Positions 1-11,084 of a stretch of DNA of 64,000 nt are shown here, one piece after another (position 1 is the first letter of the stretch; the number at the start of each line of letters is the position of its first letter). The notes under the pieces are model-generated. The model was not told the DNA's origin and ran no database searches. It saw only the letters and a program-made list of their open reading frames with translations. The stretch comes from Eublepharis macularius (lineage: Eukaryota; Chordata; Lepidosauria; Squamata; Eublepharidae), in NCBI RefSeq assembly GCF_028583425.1, contig NC_072801.1:20914001-20978000 (forward strand), in the 5' to 3' direction. The position numbers were made by a program, and so were the translations under genes.

Positions 1-263
1 AATACTTCCAGATACCCATTTCTCTTTCTAATACTTGCTCCTTTATATTCTAGGGGAAAGGTTGACAGCTTTCTAACTTGTGTCCAATATAACCTGCTGA
101 TGAATGTATCTGAAACAAATGGGGGTGAGGGAGCACTCACTTGAATGGTCAACAAAGATCCTTTCTGTCCCTTACTGTATTTATTAAATGCTTCTGTTTG
201 AATGGTGGAAGCACAGACTGAAAGCCTGATAACACATTTGTGTCTTCTTCCCCCCTTTTAAAG

Positions 264-422
264 CTTATCTACATTGCTTGCTCGTATGCCACAGTCTACC
301 TGATTTACATGAAATTTAAGGCTACCTATGATGGGAACCATGATACATTCAGAGTGGAGTTCCTCGTGGTTCCAGTTGGTGGGCTGTCGTTCCTCGTCAA
401 TCATGACTTCTCTCCTCTAGAG
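264..422 (+). CDS. KDELR2: KDELR2 coding exon 3
   Basis: The acceptor is ...TTTTAAAG at 263. The exon begins in phase 0 with Leu-Ile-Tyr-Ile-Ala-Cys and ends in phase 0 with Ser-Pro-Leu-Glu. The donor is GTCAGC, with C at +3, weaker than the usual GTAAGT. 53 codons. Confidence 0.96.
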
Positions 423-3400
423 GTCAGCGTCTTTATTTTTTCATGTTGTTTGGGTTCTGACATGATGTAATATTCCAAACTGAAATGAAGAGAACATTGT
501 GCTTTGTGTGTGTGTATGGGGGGGTGCACATTATAAGGTTCATTCAAAGATGTGTTGAATAACATTATGTCTGGGTGGTGGGTTGAAAGGAAGGTATTTG
601 CCACTAGTTACTGGTTGAGATAGATCTGCTGTTTTGGTAGGTTGAAAGATTTTTTTCCTGTGTGCTTAAAACAAAAATATTGGGGGCGAGGGTGTTTAAG
701 TAGTAACCTCTTCTCTTCGCACTTGTCCAAGCGCATGTCACATAACATTCTGATAAACGTCTTACCAGGTAACTGAACATTAGCAAAGAATTGTTTGCTG
801 GGTCACACTGTTCTAGGGAATGCTCTTGCTAGTCCATGTATGTGTGATTGTCAAGGATGGCAAGCTTACAGAGTAGGGAAGAAGAGAGGGATTTTTAAAG
901 AGGAGAATTACGCAGCCACAGGGAGTGTCCAGGTTGTTAAACTGCATGCTGTTTTAAGCATTTGGCTACTACAAGCCTGAGAATTACTTGTAACAGAGCT
1001 CTTACATGCCTAATTAGGTTTTCGGACTGTTCAGCCTGCGCAGTTGAGCTGAGGTGGAAGCAGCTTCAAGCAAGCTTGTTTGCTTTTCCTTTTCGGAGTT
1101 TTTTTCTTGAAAACTCTGCTTTGTGTGCACTTTTAAAACATCTGTGCTGCTGGTCCTAATTTTTAAAAAAATCTAAACTCTCTTGGATTCCAAAAAGGGA
1201 AACCTATGCAGGGACACTTCTTCTACACCCCAAGGGTGAGACAGAAACTGCAGTCCACCTATACTTTATAGATTCTATGTGGAAAAAGCAAACATCCTAT
1301 GGGAGAAGGAGGACCTGACTTCATGTAGCCAAAACCAGCAGAAAGCAGATGTGTGGATCATCCGGTTTGAGCAATAGGTGATTATTTCCAAATTCAGATT
1401 GATCATCCAGTGTAAAAGCTGTTTTCCCTGAATGTCATAGACTCAAGACAGCTCCCATCTTCAGGAGCCAGCCCCAGGCTAATATACCCAGATGAGGACG
1501 GCGGGCATAAAAAAAATAACAGATGCACTGAGTGAAATTCAGAAGTGTGTGTGCTAATAAATATAAATGTACTGAAATGTGCACATTTATGAATAAAATC
1601 AGATTAATACAGCAGAGAAAAAAACTTAGGTAACACAAAATTGTATAATTTGCAAGGTAACAGAAACTGAATTTCAGCTACAGTCACAGAGGCCAGGTTG
1701 AACTTGGTATTTGAAATATAGATCTTGGATTTCAGACTTGTGTTTTGAAAACTTGATCAGCTAAAGCAATGTGGAAGAGATGAAACATTTGTTTTTCTGT
1801 TGGGTCGTTCTTTCTGTTTACATTATGTACCCACATGGCCAGCAACTGTCTGCCATAGTCTTAAACTATAGAGTGCAAGGTTGGGAGAAGCCACAAGTCC
1901 AGACTCCATCTTATGTATTGGAACCCAAATTCTTTCCAAAGGCCCACTTGTTGGTCTTTTGGAGCAACCATTATTCCAACTACTTTTAACAGAATGGATT
2001 CTTGTAATGTTTACAGTGTATTTGGTTCAAAAGACAAGAGAGGTGAGAAATTTCATCTGGCTTTCTTGTCTTTTGTTTTCTTGCAACTTCAGTTCCTCAA
2101 ATGGCACTGGAAGTGTTTGGTGCCATCTGGAGAATTTAAGAAGAACTACAATCTTTTTTTTGAAAGTTGTATTTTGCTAAAAATAGAGGGGAGGGTGATA
2201 GACATGGTATATATCAGTTAAATGAGGAAGGTTTCCTCTGTTAAAGGTAGGCTAAGCCTCCCTAGGAAAGGGTGGGGAGGAAGAAGTGTCCTGGCGCTGC
2301 TTTCTACGTCCTTCCTTGATCTGTGTGTTCCAGCACTGAAGTGTGTTGTGCCTGCTCCTCCCAGTCTCAACCATTAGGGGGTGCTAACCACTAAAGGACA
2401 GATCTGCAGAGATAAAAACAATACATAGAAATGGTGGCGTGTGGTTTTCAGGATTTTTAGTAATCAAAAGCTGGATTCAAGTGCAGTGGGTTGGATCCTC
2501 CAGATCAGTTCCTGTACCATTGGTGCTTAATTGTATTTATTTTTATTTTATTTACATTATTTATAGTCTGCCTTTCTCACAGAGTCTCAGGGTGGATTGT
2601 GCAGTGTAATTCAATACAATCAATAGCTGGAGCGTTCAGTAAACAATACAGTAGGGCATAGGAATCTGAAAAAAAAGCAGAAATCCAATACGGAACTGAA
2701 ACAATGATAAAACAAAAAAAGACATAATAAACAACTATAATGCACAGTGCACAGGAGTAAAGTCCTCAGAGCAGTTCACAGTGTTATCAGAAAGACAATA
2801 TTGACTTCCCTCGTCACTGATACCTTTAGCCCCATTGGTAGATTTGGAATCACAGTTGCGTGGATGCTTCCCTCTTTCTAAATTGAGGTCAAAGATCCTG
2901 TAACGTCAAGGGAGCCAAGCATGGAGGAGCCAGGTGGTGCCCTTTCTTGATGTAATTTACATTTGAATGGCAGCTGTATTCCTAATTTTTTTGTCCTTCA
3001 CGTACCTGAATGTATCAGTTTATAAATGCTTACAACAAAAACAGCCGAATAGTCACTTTAATTCTGAGGGAAGGAGCCACTTGCAACAAAGGAAGGCTCC
3101 TTATGCAAAAAAGGTACCGCTCATTAGCCATTACAGGAACGAGTCTCCTAGCATTCTCTTTCCTATTGCATGTAGTTTGGAAATTAATCATCTCTGCATT
3201 CGTGGAAAACCACGGTTTGCTTCATTAGGCTTGCAAACTGTAGCTTGGTTCTCTTGCTTCCAAGGCAGGATTAAATTGAGCTTCAGAGTTCTGATATGGA
3301 GGTAAGAGAATGAACCACAGGTGGCCATTTGGATGACATGACTTACCGCTTTTGCATTCTGTAGCATGCCATAATGTTACAGTTTTTTTTCTAGAAATGG

Positions 3401-6400
3401 TGATGAATGAAGCTGACACATGGTTATTTTTGACACGGTGAATTTCTCAGGGGGCTAGGTTCTGAATGGCAAAACCACCAGTAGAGCTAAAGATGTGGAT
3501 TTCCTTAACAGAAATTTAGCAATGAACTCTTAAGAAAAGCTTTCAGGGTCATAGGATTTTATCTGAGAAGACAGTAATTAGGAAGGATTTGGTTTCTTAA
3601 TTTTCTAGCTAGAATGAAGGAGAGGAGAATTACGTAAGCCACCTTGGGTGTCCATTGGGGGAAAAGGTGGGGTATAGAATAATGCATGGCCCCCAGAGAG
3701 AACTGTTAATTGTGAGTTCACTAGTACATGAGTGCAAATATCAGTTGTTTTGAGAGCTGGTTCACATGTATGAGAGAGAAAGCAGCAAAATGATTGCATG
3801 GGCTCATTAAAAGATTTTGGGTAGCACAGCTGATGCTAGTCCAAATTAATAGTGGTGTGAGTGCAATGTTATAGCTTTAAACATCTATCCTGCCTGTTTC
3901 CCTCCAGATCTTGTGGACCTTCTCCATCTACTTGGAGTCAGTTGCTATCCTGCCTCAGCTTTTTATGATCAGTAAAACTGGGGAAGCGGAGACCATCACT
4001 ACCCACTACCTTTTCTTCTTGGGCCTGTACCGTGCCTTGTACCTTATCAACTGGATTTGGCGCTTCTACTTTGAGGGATTCTTTGATCTCATAGCTGTTG
4101 TGGCAGGCGTGGTTCAGACCATTCTGTATTGTGACTTCTTCTATTTGTATGTTACAAAAGGTAAGATGTGTGTGAGAATGTGTGTGACCGTCGTGTTTTT
4201 GTAAACTTGAGAGTATAAGTTGTGTTTCCTTGATTCTTTGCAATTTCTTCAGTACGAAGACCTGTGCATGATAATAGTGTTAACTCATTCTGCTGTTCAG
4301 TATATTTGTGAGGCAGATGTTATGGATGCTTGGTGGGGGTTTTCTATTTCTCAAGTTGCCCTGGGAAAAGTGTGGCCAAGATTTGAATCTAGTGATTCAC
4401 CGTAGTTCTTACTGCCAAACAGGAAGCATAGGCATCTGTCGTATTATTTCTAGCACAGATTTGGGTATCTTAGTTGGGTGTGTGTGAAATAAGCAACACA
4501 TCCTTCTTTCTGAAATACGGATGTCTTTGTTAGCCTGTGTGTGTAGAGATTGTAGGTTTTGGTTTTGTTAATTTTTCCTTGGGATAGCAACTTCCCTGGC
4601 AATTCAGGACTCCCATTTTTGAACACACGCATTTCCCATTGTTTGCCAACTACTTGTCGCATTAATGGGTTTTTTAAATACATTTTCCGTTTTGTATGCA
4701 GATGGCTTGCTTTACACAAATATTCAGAAATACATCCCAGTGAGAGAATTTGGAATTGTTATTAGTCCTTTTAATACTGTCTTTAGGAATGGCTAAACTT
4801 CCTATTCTGTCCTTGAAAACATCTTCAAAATGTGCACAGCTTTAGATTGGATTATTGTGTTCACCACACACTGCAATGAAGAAAACAACATAACTAAGGT
4901 CCTTTTGTGTTATGTATAACTTCATCTTAGCTGCAGAATCTCATGGCCGCCATGGAATCCTGAGCATATGATTCATTTTAAAAGTGTCTTCTCCTCAAAA
5001 GAAACATTGCTATCTGTCTTTAGCTCTTAGTCAGACTGCTTCTCCTCCTACGGGTCTTGCCCCAGAGTCTCTTCTTTTCTTACCTTTATATAACCTGTTG
5101 TGTTGTGTAAAGATACCCATGTTTTATTTATTTGCTTCATTTATACCCTACTTTTATCCCCAGTAGGGACCCAAATTGGCTTACATCATTCTCTCTATTT
5201 TATCCTCACAACAACCACCCTGTGAGGTGGGTTCAGCTGTGAGTGTATGAATGCTCCAAAGCTTCCATAGCACAGTAGAAATTTGACTCTGAGTCTCACA
5301 AATCCCAATCTGGCACTCTAACCACTACACTATACTGTTTGCTATCCACATTGTCTGAGTCTCACTTTGCCCTTTTCCCTGTTTATGGAGAAACACCAGA
5401 AAATAAAACCAAGCAGGTTAATTTTTCTTTTTAAAGTCTAACATTCATCACAGAGCCACTATAGTACTATTTGGGTCTTGGTTTCACCAGTGGGATTTCA
5501 TTGTTTTAGCTTAGGTTTCCAAGAGACCCTAGTGTCTGGTTTCATGTTTGTATGCCAAATCTCTAATGATTCACTTGGCGATTCTGGTAGGAATGCCTGG
5601 TTCCTGGTTACTTGTGTATCTCCCACAGAATGAAATGGGATGAGAGGAATGACTTTGACCCAAGTGCAAATTACCCCCCCCCCCCCCCGCACACACTGCA
5701 AACAATGAGAGTAGTTTTGGAATGTCTTCCTTGATAGAAAACCTGGAAGTCAGACTGGTTATCCCAGTTAGGTTGCCTGCTGGAATGTGATACTTGGATC
5801 ATGCTAAACTTGTGTGCACATATAGTTTATGGAAATAGCCATTTTAAGTAGAATCCATGTGCCTTGGCATATTTTTGCAGCACGTGGTCAACCTTGAGCT
5901 GGATAAGAAGGCAGGCAAATCTTGTACTGCCACCATTTCTTTGAAGACTGATTAATTTTGCAAGTTGGAAGTCCTCAACTCTACTTCCAGAGTAGAGAAT
6001 CTCATGGATTAATGCGAATAGAGGGGTGCAATTGTTAATTCTTGTTTTGTTTTTACTTATTATATCCTTCTTTGAGAATCTTTGTACTGAAGGGCGTATT
6101 GTAAACTTTTCTAAACAACACATCAAGGACCTATGAACCAATATACACTTGATAAAATTAAACACGTTGGCTTAAAAAAATAAAAGCTTGTCTCAAATTA
6201 GAAATCTTTTAGGATCTTTTAAAAAGGGCACACTTTTAAATGGCAGCTGGTTCCTCAGCTTGAGCCACCATGGAAAACTTCCACTCTGGTTGCAGTTGCC
6301 AACCTGATGATTGCTTGTGCCGCAGAATTATTTTCAGTACCTAAATTTGAAAGAGCAGTGGGGTGTGTTGTTAATCCTCGGACTCTTGGCTCTTGTTTCA

Positions 6401-7014
6401 AAAAGAGAGCTGCCAGCATTAGTGTTACTTTATCTGTTTGAAATATTTTGGTCTGTTTTTCCAAAAAGCAAGAGCTGAGAAGAATCCACAAGTCCGTAAA
6501 ACTTTGCAAGCAGCTAAGAGTCAAAACGCAACAGCCAGTCCCTGCTTCTCTCTGCCACTACCCCCACGTGCTGCTAGCAGGACTCCCCACTCCAATCTTA
6601 ATTGGCTTTTGGGCTGATATGCTGTAAACATCATATGCACCATTTAAAGCACTTGTGCATCCTGTTGATCTTGGAGTTAACTACACGCTTAACGGGGCCC
6701 AGGGTGTGGTCAGATGATGCCATAACTTTCAACAAGCCTTTAGTCTGGTCAGTGTCTTGATGGGAGACATCATCTGTGTATGCCATATTGAGTTTCCCAG
6801 AGGATTAAATCTAACTTCCTTTTCACAGAACTCAGTTGGACCTAAAATGATCAAACTTGGGCTGGATCATGCTACTGTATATGCTATGTAAATCCAAACA
6901 ACTTTCATACTTCAGCTGCTCGCAGTTTTGGGGGTGCCTGCATTGATTTAATAACTCTTTTCTTTTCCCCCTCCCTTAGTACTCAAAGGAAAGAAGCTGA
7001 GTTTGCCAGCATAA
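264..7014 (+). CDS. KDELR2: KDELR2, ER lumen protein-retaining receptor 2 (3' part, coding exons 3-5)
   Basis: The coding region is the join 264-422, 3908-4160, 6980-7014. It encodes 148 residues matching residues 65-212 of the 212-residue receptor as I recall it; exons 1-2 lie before the window. KDELR2 is a seven-helix Golgi membrane protein. It binds C-terminal KDEL signals at the acidic pH of the Golgi and returns escaped chaperones to the ER in COPI vesicles. Seen here: the conserved run ending HDFSPLE in exon 3, the hydrophobic helices with [20 protein letters not shown] in exon 4, and the tail KGKKLSLPA in exon 5, which carries the lysine/serine COPI-retrieval region. Phases are 0 after exon 3 and 1 after exon 4, with AG acceptors and GT donors throughout. 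The sequence is nearly identical to mammalian KDELR2. KDELR1 and KDELR3 are less likely because of the KDELR2-DAGLB-RAC1 neighbourhood. Confidence 0.97.
2528..2800 (-). mobile_element. L2-like LINE 3' end, antisense, truncated
   Basis: Reading the minus strand gives a motif close to CTGCCTTGAGTCTCAGTGAG, then a block close to AGACTATAAATGATGTAAATAAA. That is the same 3' end seen in sense at 17160-17233 and 61800-61880 in this window. The remaining part is A/T-rich and diverged. Confidence 0.6.
3615..3690 (+). mobile_element. tRNA-SINE 3' fragment
   Basis: The stretch GTAAGCCACCTTGGGTGTCC, followed by ATTGGGGGAAAAGGTGGGGTATAG, matches the 3' body of the fuller SINE at 12540-12745. Only the 3' part remains. 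Confidence 0.55.
3908..4160 (+). CDS. KDELR2: KDELR2 coding exon 4
   Basis: Acceptor CTCCAG at 3907. Starts Ile-Leu-Trp-Thr-Phe in phase 0 and ends after Val-Thr-Lys plus one base, with donor GTAAGA. Codes for the central and late helices that line the KDEL-binding cavity. Confidence 0.97.
4161..6979 (+). other. KDELR2: KDELR2 intron 4
   Basis: 2.8-kb intron, GTAAGA to CCCTTAG. It contains one antisense tRNA-SINE (5115-5345) and a C-run of about 15 at 5673-5688. I see no other structured feature; 5350-5670 and 5690-6970 look like plain intron. Confidence 0.85.
5115..5345 (-). mobile_element. tRNA-derived SINE, antisense
   Basis: On the minus strand it starts with a tRNA-like head (AGTGTAGTGGTTAGAGTG). 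The body includes the complement of CACAACAACC and CCTGTGAGGTGGG, then the end GTAAGCCAATTTGGGTCCC and an A/T-rich tail. It belongs to the same family as the SINEs at 12540, 21556, 51575 and 61972. The internal part is partly lost. Confidence 0.75.
6980..7014 (+). CDS. KDELR2: KDELR2 coding exon 5 (C-terminus and stop)
   Basis: Acceptor CCCTTAG at 6979. Two bases complete a Val codon, then [10 protein letters not shown] and TAA at 7012-7014. This cytosolic tail is the known COPI/PKA-regulated part of the receptor. Confidence 0.96.
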
Positions 7015-8155
7015 GTGCCAAAATCCACATCATCAGCATCTGTCATCCTGGATGCTTAGAACAATCCTGACCACATGCAAATGGTGAAGATGCTTGAGAC
7101 AGAAAGTCTCCCAACTCTTTCTCGTAGAGGGTCATCGGCGGGCTCTGTAGGACCAGAGAACAACCAGCTGACTTCTGTTTGATGCATCTTTGCCCTCTAT
7201 CTTTTTTTATTACTATGTATAAAGATTTTTTACATAAAGAAACTTAATACTGTGTGAATTAATTCAGTGTGTAGGTTCAATTGGAATAGTTCCAAAAGTG
7301 AGATTTTTTTGTGTGTGGGATTGTATATGACCAGACATTAAGTGCAAACACTTTTTATTTTCCAAGAATTCTTTTCAAATTACTGACTTTGCTTTGGTGC
7401 ACACAGATGTGTGCTGACTGATGGATGGTAACAATTTTGATTTCGGATTCCATTCCACTGTATTTATTTTTTTCCCACAAGCTGAATGTGTTGGGGTTGT
7501 CAACAAGTCAAAACCAGAAATGGGACAGAGTTCTCATGCCTGGGATGTTGCCATTTCATAAATTTTCTTAACATCAAAAAGGATTTCCCCTCCCCTACTG
7601 TTTATTCCCCATAGGGACCTATAGTGTCTGCCAGCACATGCCACCCTCTACCTCCGTTACCTTTTGAAGACATTAGCTTGGGAGTATTTGGTGCCAATGC
7701 GGGATTTTTGAATATGGAGGTTTTGCATTTGCGATGTTAGCAGCAGACCCTTCTGGGTTTTTTTATTCAAGATTAAATGGTTCCACATTTTGTGGGTGCT
7801 CGAAGCCTCTACTTTTTCTTAATGATACCCTTATTGCTAACAGCTTTTAAGGATGAACCTTGTGACAGTTGTCCAACTTGAAGTCCTCTGTAGATGGCAG
7901 TTTTTTAAAACATTGTCTACATACTTTTTTAAAATGAGTAACTTTACAAGCAATGTCTGTGTTTAGCTTCAAGTTTTAGAATGTGCCCGTTTTGAACAAT
8001 TTAGTATAATTTTTTTATAAACCTTATTCTTGAATTAGCAGCACCAAGTACTATTCTTTCTCATCTTTGCATTGATACCCTTTTTTACTGAGCTGATGCA
8101 TGACAACGTCTCATGTGTTACCATCCTAAATAAACATTTTATGAAGTGGTATGCA
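7015..8155 (+). other. KDELR2: KDELR2 3'UTR (end estimated)
   Basis: A/T-rich unique sequence follows the stop codon without repeats. The only canonical AATAAA I found that suits it is at 8129-8134, so cleavage near 8145-8160 is inferred. Length about 1.1 kb. Confidence 0.6.
8129..8134 (+). terminator. KDELR2: AATAAA polyadenylation signal, likely KDELR2
   Basis: AATAAA within CCTAAATAAACATTTTATG, about 1.1 kb after the stop codon. GT-rich sequence follows at 8155-8200. Confidence 0.6.
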
Positions 8156-9440
8156 TTGCGGTGGTGTTCTAGAATGTGGACCTCTGTGGCAACCTGTGTT
8201 GGCTGATAATTAGTTTGGATTATGAGAGCCTGAAAAACACAAATCCTTAAATATCTTGGCATTAATGAATCTTTCATTGTCCAGTCATAGCTGTAAGGAG
8301 AAGTTGGAATGCAATAATGTATCTTCCCAAGTCACGGAAGGCTGTGTAAAAATGAGTTCCTGTGAAATACTCTACAAGCCACTTAATCTACACCCTGATT
8401 GTTTAAATATGCACATGTTCACCTTGCTTAGGAGGAAATCAGTTGGTTGATTCAAGCACAAAATCTCTTATTAAGTCATTTGGAACAATTGGTTTCCTAT
8501 TCACATGCTGGAAAGGCTTGAAGGGAGAGCTTCAAGATATCCTTCCCCTACTTCTCTGGGGGTTTTTTACTTACTAAATTTGGATGTCAACAGTTCCCTT
8601 GCTCACTGTGGAGAACTGGTGGTGGGAGTAGAGAGGCAGGAAAGGTAACCGATTGAGAAATGACACAATCACTCTCATCACCATACGCTGATGCATTTAA
8701 CTTTGATCTGGAGAAACAAAGTACTGTGCCTCAATCTTTGCTTGTTGCTCACATGAATGTGTAACTTGTTGCAAATATATTTTCTCACTCTATTGCTTTG
8801 TCTCATTCATTAAATGTACATTTTGGATGAAAGCTCCCCCCCTTGCCCTAGAGATTTATCTCAGGATAGTGTGAACCCACCCCCTCTCCTTGTATGGCAA
8901 CCAAAATTTAGGTGATATTGAGCAACAACTTTCAGTCATTTTTTTCAGACCATCTCTTGTTTCTTATCAGCTGAGCTTTCCAGTTAAGTCCTTACCTGCG
9001 AACAGGTAAAGCTGCTTTTGTGCCATAAGCCTTTGTGGATGGCTATGAAAACATTTATGTTTTAGGCAGACAGCTGTGGAACAGGATTTGACTCCAGTGG
9101 CAGTTTACAGCCCAACAAGATTTTCAGGGTATTAGTTTTCGAGAGTTAAGGCTTCCTTTTTCATTTGTGTTACAGCTTTCCCCCCATCTGCTCTAGAGGA
9201 ATATATAAAAGAAAGGATAGGGTTTTTCATATACAGGTTACAAAACATAGAGTGGATTTTGATGAAAGCAGCTCATGGGGTGGGTGGATGGGTGTGTGTG
9301 TGTGTACCACCACACTAATCTTTACTCAGGATGTCCTACTGAGTTCTTGCCTGGCAAAGGTTGGAACTTTTTAAGCTGTTTAATTTGAAATAAAGGAACA
9401 TTTTCAAACTTTAAAAAAGTTAGTATAAGCTCATCACAGG
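8156..9440. other. intergenic, nothing recognised
   Basis: Unique-looking A/T-rich sequence with a short (GT)n near 9290-9305. No exon-like or repeat structure that I can support. Confidence 0.6.
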
Positions 9441-9449
9441 CAGAGGTTA

Positions 9450-10330
9450 ACGTCAAAAGTGCAACTGGCGCGGCCCTCCCAACGCAACCTCTCCCCCGGC
9501 ATAGGCGTCTTAATACGCACATGCTAAAAAAAAGTCTTTACTGAGCGGCGACGCCAATTAGTAAGTTTTAAAGTACTAAGAATAAACTAAAAAATAATCA
9601 CAGCCTTGTAACGCGAAACTGACTGGGGCGCGTCTTAAAACATGCCGGGGAAGCCGCCCCGCCACGAGACTGGCAGCTTCGCCAAACAGGCAGCCGCCAG
9701 TCCCGTTGCCCCAGCTTTGCGCATGCGTCAAATCTGGCACTTTGTAAACGAGAAAAGGCCATAGGCGCTCCGGAAGGCAAAATGGATCTCTATATTTCCG
9801 GTTCCCATTTACAGGTCGGGGATCTTCTATGTGCGGGGTAACAGCAGAACTGCAAACGGACCCGGGAAAAATATATTGAGTTGCCCTGATTAAATGTTTT
9901 CCGTTCTTTGAAATAATCACATCCTAGACATGCCCTCTCCCCCCCCCCCCCACTCCTAAGGTTGAGTACCTAAGGAACTCAACAGAAAAAGAGGACTAGT
10001 TTTCCCCAGGAGTTTTCGAGCCTGGTGGCTTCCAAAGGAGTGAAAACAGTTGTGATAAAGTCGCTTCTTGGCTGCCGAGAATATTTCAGTTAGAAATCAA
10101 TGAGTCTATAAGTGGTATTGAACATGGCGAGTCTATACGGGACTTCCTCAGCTTCCCCTTTCCCCAATGGAATAACCCAGTGGAACAAAGGGGAGGGGGA
10201 GCGCGGCGCTCTGGTCCCAGGTTCGCGCGTGCGCGCTGCTTGCTCCTCCCGCACGCATTACCGATGCTGATTTCTCCTCACCCACTACCCCTGTGCATCC
10301 CCCACCCTGTCCAATCACGCCTGCTCTTGT
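9450..10330. promoter_or_regulatory. CpG-rich promoter-like patch without an assigned gene
   Basis: CpG is much denser here than in the flanks: GGCGCGGCCC, GAGCGGCGACGCC, GGGGCGCGTC, GCGCGCGTGCGCGC. There is an NRF1-type site TGCGCATGCGTC (9718-9729) and ETS-type sites (TTTCCGG near 9795, CTCCGGAAGG near 9770). It lies about 1.3 kb past the KDELR2 3' end and 9 kb before the DAGLB start codon. It could drive a non-coding transcript, be an alternative DAGLB promoter, or be an insulator-like CpG element. Confidence 0.45.
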
Positions 10331-10344
10331 TATTCACCGGCTGT

Positions 10345-10450
10345 TGTCATTCGGCAAGAAGTATGTGAAAAAGTGAGCTGTGACTCAGGAAAGCTCACAC
10401 CCTACCACAAATGTTGTCAGTCTTATAGGTGCTACTGGACTCTTGCTGTT
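10345..10450. repeat. dispersed 'GTGCTACTGGACTC' repeat, partial
   Basis: AAAGCTCACACCCTACCAC followed by TCTTATAGGTGCTACTGGAC matches the family also seen at 14130, 16360, 26218, 32495, 42640 and 55405. Confidence 0.6.
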
Positions 10451-10653
10451 TTCTAATTTTAAGATAAAGAAGAATAGGCCTCCGAAATGGGGCGGTCCTT
10501 TTGTACCCAGATCCCTCTCTCTCCCCAGCACTTCTCCCTCCTGCTCTGGCTTATCCCGAGATGCAGCTGGCACTGCTGCTGGCACCATCCTGCTTCTGGA
10601 AGCCCCCTTACAGCAGTCACTGCGGCCCAGCCTGTGCCACTTATGGATCTGTG

Positions 10654-10712
10654 AGCCAAGCTACAAGTGAGGAATTACACTTGTCACTTAATTCGTCACT
10701 TGTAGCTTGGCT
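10654..10712. repeat. small fold-back element
   Basis: The arms 10654-10675 and 10691-10712 are 22-nt reverse complements with one mismatch (AGCCAAGCTACAAGTGAGGA on the left). The loop is 15 nt. It looks like the end or core of a short MITE. Confidence 0.7.
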
Positions 10713-10988
10713 GGGGAGGATCTTCAGCTACCAAAGAAAAGATTAAGGTGAGCGTAGAGCAGTAGCTGCAAGTTCTGGGGTGTGTGTGAAATATGCTAAT
10801 TGTGCAAATGAATCGTGCACTTTCCTGACGAGAACCATGAAAATGGGGCTGCAACAATTTGCTACTGTGAAACAGGAGTGTAACAGCACGCAGACGTCTT
10901 GCCCCCTTTTACAGGACCTTTGTATTGTAGCTCTGAAATGGCCTTTGTTATGCTGTCTCCTTTCTTCTTGCTTGGTGTTTCAAAATGG

Positions 10989-11084
10989 TTTTCGCCACTA
11001 CCAAGGCTTTCTCACCTTAGATGACTTCAGTTTGTGATTTTCGCCGCTACCAAAACTTTCTCACCTTAGATCACTTCAGTTTGT
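10989..11084. repeat. two tandem copies of a 47-bp unit
   Basis: Copies at 10989-11035 and 11038-11084 (period 49) share TTTTCGCC, CTACCA, CTTTCTCACCTTAGAT and ACTTCAGTTTGT. They differ at four or so positions. Confidence 0.85.

Larger units (their letters stand above)
423..3907 (+). other. KDELR2: KDELR2 intron 3
   Basis: Intron of about 3.5 kb between GTCAGC and TCCAG. It holds an antisense L2-like LINE 3' end (2528-2800) and a short SINE scrap (3615-3690). A short GT run lies near 505. I see nothing gene-like in the rest; the open frames there are short, without conserved content. Confidence 0.85.

Noticed and set aside
5673-5688. Poly-C runs here and at 9940, 43604, 52505, 54747 and 56226 as functional sites
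   Set aside because: They look like simple homopolymers, whose length may be uncertain in the assembly.
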